From Candidatus Defluviibacterium haderslevense (GTDB lineage: Bacteria > Bacteroidota > Bacteroidia > Chitinophagales > Saprospiraceae), in assembly GCA_016712225.1 (NCBI GenBank), contig JADJRL010000003.1, positions 5,097,501 through 5,161,500 of the forward strand: a stretch of 64,000 bases of DNA. Reading direction: 5' to 3'. Below, one piece after another: positions 59,224 to 64,000 of the stretch. Every line of letters begins with the position of its first letter. The first letter of the stretch is position 1. The position numbers were made by a program, and so were the translations under genes. Below the pieces are notes generated by a model. The model saw nothing but the letters and a program-made list of their open reading frames with translations, ran no database searches and was not told where the DNA came from.

Positions 59224-60331
59224 TAATGATTAAAATTAAATAACGAATTCCGAATGATACCACCACAAACCACATCATCACCTTCATAAATGACAGCCGA
59301 TTGACCGGGAGCGATACCTCTAACAGGAGCATGGAAGTGAATTTTTAATTCGTCGCCTTGGTGTTGGACCTGACATACATGTCCAGGATCTTTATATCGA
59401 ACTTTAGTAACGAAATCCTCATCACCCGGCACGGTATTATATTTTAACCAATTCAGTTTGCTAACATCCATAGCTGGTCTTGACAGCTCCATTTCTTCTC
59501 CCAAAACAACTGTATTGGTCTCCGGAATTATGTCGGTAACAAACATTGGTTTCCCAAATGCTTTTCCTAAACCTTTACGTTGGCCCACGGTATAAAAAGG
59601 ATATCCATCATGATAACCTAAAACCGATCCAGATTGATCTATAAATAGTCCACCTTTGACTTCATCTTCTAATCCTTCTACCCGGCGCTTTAAAAACCTC
59701 TATAATCATTGTCAGGTACAAAACAAATCTCGTAACTCTCGGCCTTTTTGCCAAATTATCGTATTGACGATCAGCAGCAAACTGTCTCACTTCCGGCTTA
59801 AGATATTCAGCTAGCGGAAACACACTTCTTCCAAGAGCTTCCTGTGTTAGTCCCCATAATACATAGGATTGATCCTTGACCAAATCCTTAGCTTTGGATA
59901 CATAATACCGGTCTTCAAGTTTATTCTTGCGCACATAATGTCCTGTGGCGATGAATTCACAATCCAGTCCGTCAGCCCGCTTTAATAAGGCATTCCACTT
60001 GATGTGTGTGTTGCACATCACGCATGGATTAGGGGTCCTGCCAGCGATATATTCATCTACGAAATTGTCAATCACAGCATCGCCGAATTCATCCCGAATA
60101 TCTAAAATAAAATGATGAAAACCCATATCTACAGATACTCTTCGAGCATCCTGGAGGGAATCTAAAGAACAGCAGCCTGTTTCCCTTTTTAGAACCACCC
60201 GAAGAAGCGTAATCCCAGGTTTTCATAGTGATCCCAATCACCTCATATCCCTGCTCATGCAGCATGATGGCAGCTACCGTACTGTCGATACCTCCACTCA
60301 TAGCTACTAAGATTTTTCCCAATTTACTCAT
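59223..60331 (-). pseudogene. mnmA: tRNA-specific 2-thiouridylase MnmA, three frameshifts
   Basis: Three frames (60089-60331, 59662-60198 and 59223-59588) make one MnmA of about 369 residues, the normal length. Visible are the PP-loop AMSGGIDSTVAA, the active-site Cys of NPCVMCNTHIKWN, FIATGHYVRK, KDQSYVLWGL, and, once frames are joined, SYEICFVPDNDYRGF and YTVGQRKGLG. Breaks are near 60181-60190 (GGG/AAAAA region) and in the T5 runs at 59745-59749 and 59692-59696 (plus-strand coordinates). MnmA thiolates U34 of Lys, Glu and Gln tRNAs and is close to essential. Three homopolymer breaks in such a gene point to sequence error. Confidence 0.9.
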
Positions 60332-60439
60332 AAAAACTTAGCTACAAATATAATACATATTAATAAATAATCGAATATAAAAATTTCAACTAAATAATAT
60401 TTTTTCCTAAATATATGCTTCAAATATTTGACTCTCTCG

Positions 60440-60447
60440 TATATTTG
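60440..60447 (+). promoter_or_regulatory. -7 promoter element TATATTTG for the tRNA operon
   Basis: Perfect TAnnTTTG match 130 bases before tRNA-Gly. The predicted leader (from about 60454) contains competing inverted repeats (60462-60470 with either 60475-60480 or 60530-60538). Confidence 0.55.
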
Positions 60448-60577
60448 CACTCCAATTCAAAAGTCTAATAGAAGTATTAGCCTGTTACAAACGGATAAAC
60501 CCTTGATATGGTTCAGTTTCGGACTCTTTTATTAGACTGAAATGAAACAATCAAAGGCCTGGTAACGGTAATAAATT

Positions 60578-60650
<73 letters not shown>

Positions 60651-60706
60651 CTTAATATAATAGTTAGGCACATGTCAATATAGATTGACATATAACTATT
60701 GTACCA

Positions 60707-60792
60707 GCCCAGGTGGTGAAATTGGTAGACACGCAGGACTTAAAATCCTGTGGACAGTAATGTTCGTGCGGGTTCAAGTCCCGCCCCAGGTA
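60707..60792 (+). tRNA. tRNA-Leu (TAA) with mismatched acceptor stem
   Basis: An 86-base class II tRNA: D-arm GTG...CAC, anticodon arm CAGGA-CTTAAAA-TCCTG (anticodon TAA), long variable arm GGACA-GTAA-TGTTC, T-arm GCGGG-TTCAAGT-CCCGC. The acceptor strands are GCCCAGG at the 5' side and CCCAGGT at the 3' side, which gives two adjacent A-C mismatches (positions 4-69 and 5-68) where CCTGGGT would be expected. The 3' CCA is not encoded. See the finding on a possible hybrid tRNA at an integration site. Confidence 0.88.
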
Positions 60793-60793
60793 C

Positions 60794-60820
60794 AAGGTTC
60801 AGCGAAAGTTGAACCTTTTT
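60794..60820 (+). terminator. Terminator of the tRNA operon
   Basis: Stem AAGGTTCA / TGAACCTT with loop GCGAAAGT, then a run of T. It begins directly behind the tRNA-Leu gene. Confidence 0.85.
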
Positions 60821-60888
60821 AATTATATCTGGGTCGAACATAAGTCGAACAAAAACTAAATCTTTTTTCTCTTTCAAATAACATTTTG

Positions 60889-60896
60889 TATTTTTG
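60889..60896 (+). promoter_or_regulatory. -7 promoter element TATTTTTG
   Basis: TAnnTTTG match 10 bases before the ATG at 60907; leader of only about 5 bases predicted. Confidence 0.45.
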
Positions 60897-60906
60897 AGAA
60901 AAAAGT

Positions 60907-61143
60907 ATGAAAAATACTAGAATCAAAGTTCAGACTAGTGAAATTGCATTAATGCATTGTGAATCATCAGAAGATGCGCGCAAAAATTTAGAGTTGCATG
61001 TTTGGAATTTTATTGATTTGTATAAAGAAGATCTTATCGATTACCAAGTTTCATATACAACTTTTATCCATCCAAAATTTGGTTTAACCTTGAGTTCTTT
61101 ATCAGTATTAAGGATTAAGGAATCTCCTAAATCAACAACTTAA
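60907..61143 (+). CDS. Small hypothetical protein of the accessory region
   Basis: A 78-residue soluble protein (KVQTSEIALMHCESSEDARK, then NFIDLYKEDLIDYQVSYTTF and LTLSSLSVLRI). I do not recognise a named family. It opens the region downstream of tRNA-Leu and is followed 24 bases later by the HTH gene, in the same direction, so it may form an operon with it. Confidence 0.6.
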   Translation: MKNTRIKVQTSEIALMHCESSEDARKNLELHVWNFIDLYKEDLIDYQVSYTTFIHPKFGLTLSSLSVLRIKESPKSTT

Positions 61144-61167
61144 TAATTGATTCGAAAAATCGCAAAA

Positions 61168-61437
61168 ATGGAAGTCATTTGTCTATCTGATGAAGCATTT
61201 TATGCACTTATTGAGACAGTAGTGGCTCGGATAAAAGATAAGGAAGGCATCAAAGGAGATAAATGGATTTCTGATGAAGAGGCTATGTCAAAGCTTCGGA
61301 TTAAAAGTAAGACCACCCTACAAAAACTAAGGGATGAAGGAAAAATTAGATTTTCCCAGCCAGAAAAGAAAATTATTTTATATGATACCGATTCAATAGA
61401 TATATATTTGGAAAAACATTCAAAAAATTCATTCTGA
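61168..61437 (+). CDS. Helix-turn-helix (HTH_17/excisionase-like) protein, copy 1
   Basis: The frame opens at 61147 but the ATG at 61168 (MEVICLSDEAFYALIETVVA) is the natural start, giving an 89-residue protein. Residues about 33-85 (KWISDEEAMSKLRIKSKTTL, then QKLRDEGKIRF and SIDIYLEKHSK) form the MerR/excisionase-like helix-turn-helix with a wing. These small proteins are common in mobile elements of Bacteroidota and may act as directionality factors or regulators. A broken second copy lies at 62580-62817. Its stop overlaps the next ATG (TGATG). Confidence 0.78.
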   Translation: MEVICLSDEAFYALIETVVARIKDKEGIKGDKWISDEEAMSKLRIKSKTTLQKLRDEGKIRFSQPEKKIILYDTDSIDIYLEKHSKNSF

Positions 61438-61595
61438 TGGAAATAGATGAAAGTAAATATATTAAGGGATTTAATGCTGGGTATTTTCTTTCTAAATACG
61501 AACCAAAGGTATCGTTGGAATTGTTGGAACATATTCACCCTATCAATTCGTATATTTCAGGCATGAACTTTGGACAAAAAGGAATTTCAAATTGA
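61437..61595 (+). CDS. Partner of the HTH gene, truncated
   Basis: A 52-codon frame starting in the TGATG overlap (MEIDESKYIKGFNAGYFLSK). In the partner of copy 2 the reading continues further (PINSYLYELKCERNEFELSK region). Here, removing one G at about 61580 would continue the frame as QKEFQIEID before another stop. It is therefore probably the shortened remains of an approximately 75-residue protein. Function unknown. Confidence 0.5.
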   Translation: MEIDESKYIKGFNAGYFLSKYEPKVSLELLEHIHPINSYISGMNFGQKGISN

Positions 61596-61686
61596 GATTG
61601 ATAAAACCAATTAGAAGAACTTAAATCCATAAGACATCAAAAGGACAATTCTAGAAATTTAGAATAACTAATTTTAAGGTTCTGAA

Positions 61687-62136
61687 ATGACAAATATTAC
61701 TTTAGCAGAATATATCTTAAGATACAACAATGATACTTTACCCCATGTGAAAGAGTCTAGGCAAATTACTAATTCCGTCATATTCAAAAACGTTTTAGGG
61801 CTACCTACTCCAACTACTCCTAATCCTCAAACATTCAGTTATATTTACTTTATCTTAGATCCAGAATCCAGAAATTGTGTTAGTGTTGTTCAACTCTTGG
61901 AAGATGACTTGCATGCTTTCACTAGTTCTAACAATCGGAAGAAAGGATTCATTAAAAATGCAATGGTAGCTGCTATTCTACCTGATAGATTTAAGCATAA
62001 TGATTCTATTGAAATTAGTTTGCTTAATGATGGCCAGTCAGATTATAATATTTCTACTAAAGTAACTGAAAGTCTAGGTTTTCAAAAAATTGGAGCTGAT
62101 GAGGACAAGTTTGTATTATTGAAAAAAAGACTTTGA
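61687..62136 (+). CDS. Hypothetical protein, acetyltransferase-like C-terminal end
   Basis: A 149-residue soluble protein. The part KKGFIKNAMVAAILPDRF (about 88-105) and the end KVTESLGFQKIGADEDKFVL (about 126-145) resemble the arrangement of a GNAT domain, but no clear acetyl-CoA loop (Q/R-x-x-G-x-G/A) is present. I therefore do not assign a function. It stands alone between the two copies of the HTH cassette. Confidence 0.5.
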   Translation: MTNITLAEYILRYNNDTLPHVKESRQITNSVIFKNVLGLPTPTTPNPQTFSYIYFILDPESRNCVSVVQLLEDDLHAFTSSNNRKKGFIKNAMVAAILPDRFKHNDSIEISLLNDGQSDYNISTKVTESLGFQKIGADEDKFVLLKKRL

Positions 62137-62579
62137 AGTTGAAATCTTAAAGAACCTCAATAAATAAAATAGTGCTTTTCAACATTTTTAAATGCTAAAT
62201 AATCAAATTTACTTATTATTGGTAAATTTATGTTGCATTCAGAATGGATATTTACTTTAATGATTCAACCATTGAGAAGTCAAAGATAGAGCATCAAATA
62301 TTATCATATTTAGATCATCACTATCCCATAGCTTCCTTTTCTTAGATTCCCATGATGCTAAGTCCTTGAAATCAATAACAAAAATCTGATTTTAGCGACT
62401 GCTCATAAACATCTCTGATCTAATAATTTGAATACTGTACAACTTTTGCTTCTCCTTAACAAGAAAGAAACAAGTATTTAATGCATCCTAATTGCAAAAA
62501 ATTACTTAAATATTTCAAATTTAGTATGTTTTATTTAATATTATATACATTTGGACTTTAATTTCATTATACAATAAAT
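62137..62579. other. AT-rich gap with an orphan 33-codon frame
   Basis: No gene of normal size. A short frame at 62244-62345 (MDIYFNDSTIEKSKIEHQIL, then SYLDHHYPIASFS-stop) reads like the start of a protein that has lost its remainder. Everything else is low-complexity AT. Confidence 0.4.
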
Positions 62580-63036
62580 CATACCAAAAGTAAGAAACAA
62601 TTAATAGTTCGTGTAAAGGAAAAGGAAAGGATTAAAGGAGATAAATGGATTTCGGGTGGTGAAGCTATGTCAAAGCTTAGAATTAAGAGCAAGACTATCC
62701 TACAAAAACTAAGAGATGAAGGAAAAATTCGATTCTCACAACCAGAAAAGAAAATAATTCTATATGATACCGATTCCATTAATGTATATTTGGACAAACA
62801 TTCAAAAAAAAATTTCTAATGGAATTTGATAAGCAAAAATTTATTGAGGGTTAAATACAGGGCACTTACTCGCTAATTATGAACCTAAGTTAGTAATCTC
62901 ATTTTTAATCAATATTCAGCCTATCAATTCATATTTATATGAATTGAAATGTGAGAGAAATGAATTCGAATTATCAAAAGCACAATTAATTGAATTTGCA
63001 CAAATTAGAAATAACTTGAGGAAGATAATTTTTTAA
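62580..63036 (+). pseudogene. Decayed second copy of the HTH two-gene cassette
   Basis: 62600-62817 reads RIKGDKWISGGEAMSKLRIK and continues to DKHSKKNF-stop, about 85% identical to the HTH gene at 61168, but the first approximately 30 codons are lost and no ATG remains. The partner follows in the TAATG overlap at 62817 (MEFDKQKFIEG-stop) and continues with further frame breaks to about 63036. The cassette was duplicated as a unit and then decayed, or is partly affected by missing bases. Confidence 0.7.
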
Positions 63037-63074
63037 GCAAGAATTAACCATTATACATTTATAAACAGTTTAAA

Positions 63075-63369
63075 ATGGAGGATTGTTCTTTTCCAATATT
63101 TTTTGCACGAGAAATTGAGCATCGTAATGAACGAATTGAAATAAATGATGGTATATGAAATTAAAAATGATCCTGCATACTCATATGGTTCTATTATTCC
63201 TAATGATACTTTTACTAAAATTGATAACCTTTCTTTCGATTTCTTAATGTCAGCTAAGTTCGAAAACAGTAAAACTAATAAAAATTTTATTGGAGTTCTT
63301 AATCTTAATAAAATTGTAATGTCATTTTTAATATTGGTATTCATACTTGTAAAAATATTAAACAAATAA
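63075..63369 (+). pseudogene. Fragmentary small gene with a C-terminal hydrophobic segment
   Basis: Two short frames abut: 63075-63158 (MEDCSFPIFFAREIEHRNER) and 63145-63369 (a 74-codon frame with AYSYGSIIPNDTFTKIDNLS and a final helix IVMSFLILVFILVKIL). They may be one gene broken by a shift near 63140, or two unrelated remnants. No family recognised. Confidence 0.3.
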
Positions 63370-63399
63370 AATGATATTTCAAAATCTAATTTATTTAAA

Positions 63400-63945
63400 A
63401 TGGTAATTGAAAAATTCACTGAAGACTTAAATGAATTTTTGATATAGATGGTGAAATTCAATATTTAGGGCTAAATTTTAAAAGTCCTAATTTGAAAACT
63501 TCTACATTTGACCGCAATTTAAACCTTAGAATAGGTTTACACCTTGATAGTTGGGACAGAAAAAAATTGAATGATAGGGAGAATTCAAGAAATAGAATTT
63601 GTATTAATTTAGGCAAAGAAGTAGGCATTTTATATTCTTAAATAAGAAAATTATTGAACTTATAGATGATTTAGAAATTGACAATTTTGATCTTAGAGGT
63701 GGTTCTGAACTAGAGGCGATTATATCTGAGGAAATACCCAAATCAACAAATCAAAATTAAATATTTATCCTGGAGAGGCTTATATTGCACCTACTGAAAA
63801 TATAATTCATGATGCCACTACATTAAATAAAGCATTTCCTGACATTACTTTGTCGTTAATTGGTAACTTCTGGGTTAAAAGGATCTATTTAGATAATTTC
63901 CAAAATAGTTCCAGTAAGATAATTTTCTACCAACCAACAAAGTAA
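63400..63945 (+). pseudogene. Hypothetical island gene, three one-base breaks
   Basis: Starting from the ATG at 63400, adding one base to the T5 run at 63436-63440, one near 63637 (CTTA) and one in the A4 run at 63753-63756 gives one approximately 183-residue protein. It would contain EKFTEDLNEFFDIDGEIQYL, LNLRIGLHLDSWDRKKLND, RGGSELEAIISEE, IYPGEAYIAPTENIIHDAT and FPDITLSLIGNFW. The resulting codons are sensible throughout, so this is a gene with missing bases or a very recent pseudogene. Function unknown. Confidence 0.6.
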
Positions 63946-64000
63946 TTATTATTAATTAGTTGAAAATAAAATAATTACAAATTATTTAAATATATATATT

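Noticed and set aside
60821..64000. Integrase or attR site of an element in the window
   Set aside because: No tyrosine or serine recombinase motif and no second copy of the tRNA 3' end could be found before the right edge; the island is inferred only from context.

Overview
The window comes from a low-GC member of the Bacteroidota, most likely Saprospiraceae or a close relative. I infer this from the many secreted proteins with type IX secretion (T9SS) C-terminal sorting domains, the gliding-type (CHU_C) C-termini, the large cohesive proteins with a dockerin-like tail, the TAnnTTTG-type promoters, and the combination of PhaB, IcmF, CbpA/CbpM and polyamine genes. No database search was possible; families are named from recognised motifs.

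Layout. 1-3.1 kb: start-containing part of a giant secreted protein (minus strand). 3.4-9.2 kb: phosphate transporter, MscS channel, a reductase-ferredoxin-DMT transporter operon, and acetoacetyl-CoA reductase. 9.3-11.4 kb: a LytTR regulator and a PhaE-like/phasin protein whose 3' end holds an A10 slippery run. 11.8-23.2 kb: a plastic cluster of T9SS proteins and WG-repeat genes with tandem duplication, mosaic gene fragments, a relic of cbpM, and two genes cut by a single in-frame stop. 23.3-30.5 kb: cbpM-cbpA, a pectate-lyase-fold protein, a structured intergenic repeat, GNAT, mtgA and a CHU_C protein. 30.5-33.2 kb: tryptophan/kynurenine catabolic genes (2-aminomuconate deaminase-like RidA, TDO, ACMSD-like). 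33.2-37.5 kb: membrane patatin, YceI-MarR pair with a clear operator, DUF2541-like protein. 37.6-40.9 kb: arginine decarboxylase, agmatinase and a deoxyhypusine-synthase-like SpeY, a complete polyamine route. 41-46.8 kb: cytochrome-like lipoprotein, amino-acid permease, polysaccharide deacetylase, outer-membrane protein, lipA. 46.9-55.6 kb: a large CSLREA/CHU_C adhesin-like protein, fused isobutyryl-CoA mutase icmF, a beta-helix T9SS protein. 55.6-60.4 kb: LysE exporter, a REP-type Y1 transposase beside a large array of REP-like hairpins that runs into the rimM gene, a lipoprotein and mnmA. 60.6-60.8 kb: tRNA-Gly(GCC) and tRNA-Leu(TAA). 60.8-64 kb: accessory DNA downstream of tRNA-Leu with a duplicated HTH two-gene cassette and broken genes, probably the edge of an integrated element.

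Two messages matter for the reader. First, at least ten reading frames are broken by what looks like one missing base in an A or T run (icmF, mnmA, a lipoprotein, two T9SS genes, an island gene). This pattern is typical of under-called homopolymers in long-read assemblies, so most of these genes are probably intact in the organism. Second, the most interesting biology is in the repeats: a directional repeat family placed 3' of genes (3.4, 15.0 and 16.9 kb), a palindromic intergenic element at 26.7 kb, the transposase-linked REP array at 56.8-57.9 kb that has changed the end of RimM, and a tRNA-Leu whose two acceptor strands do not match, as expected if an element replaced the 3' part of the gene.
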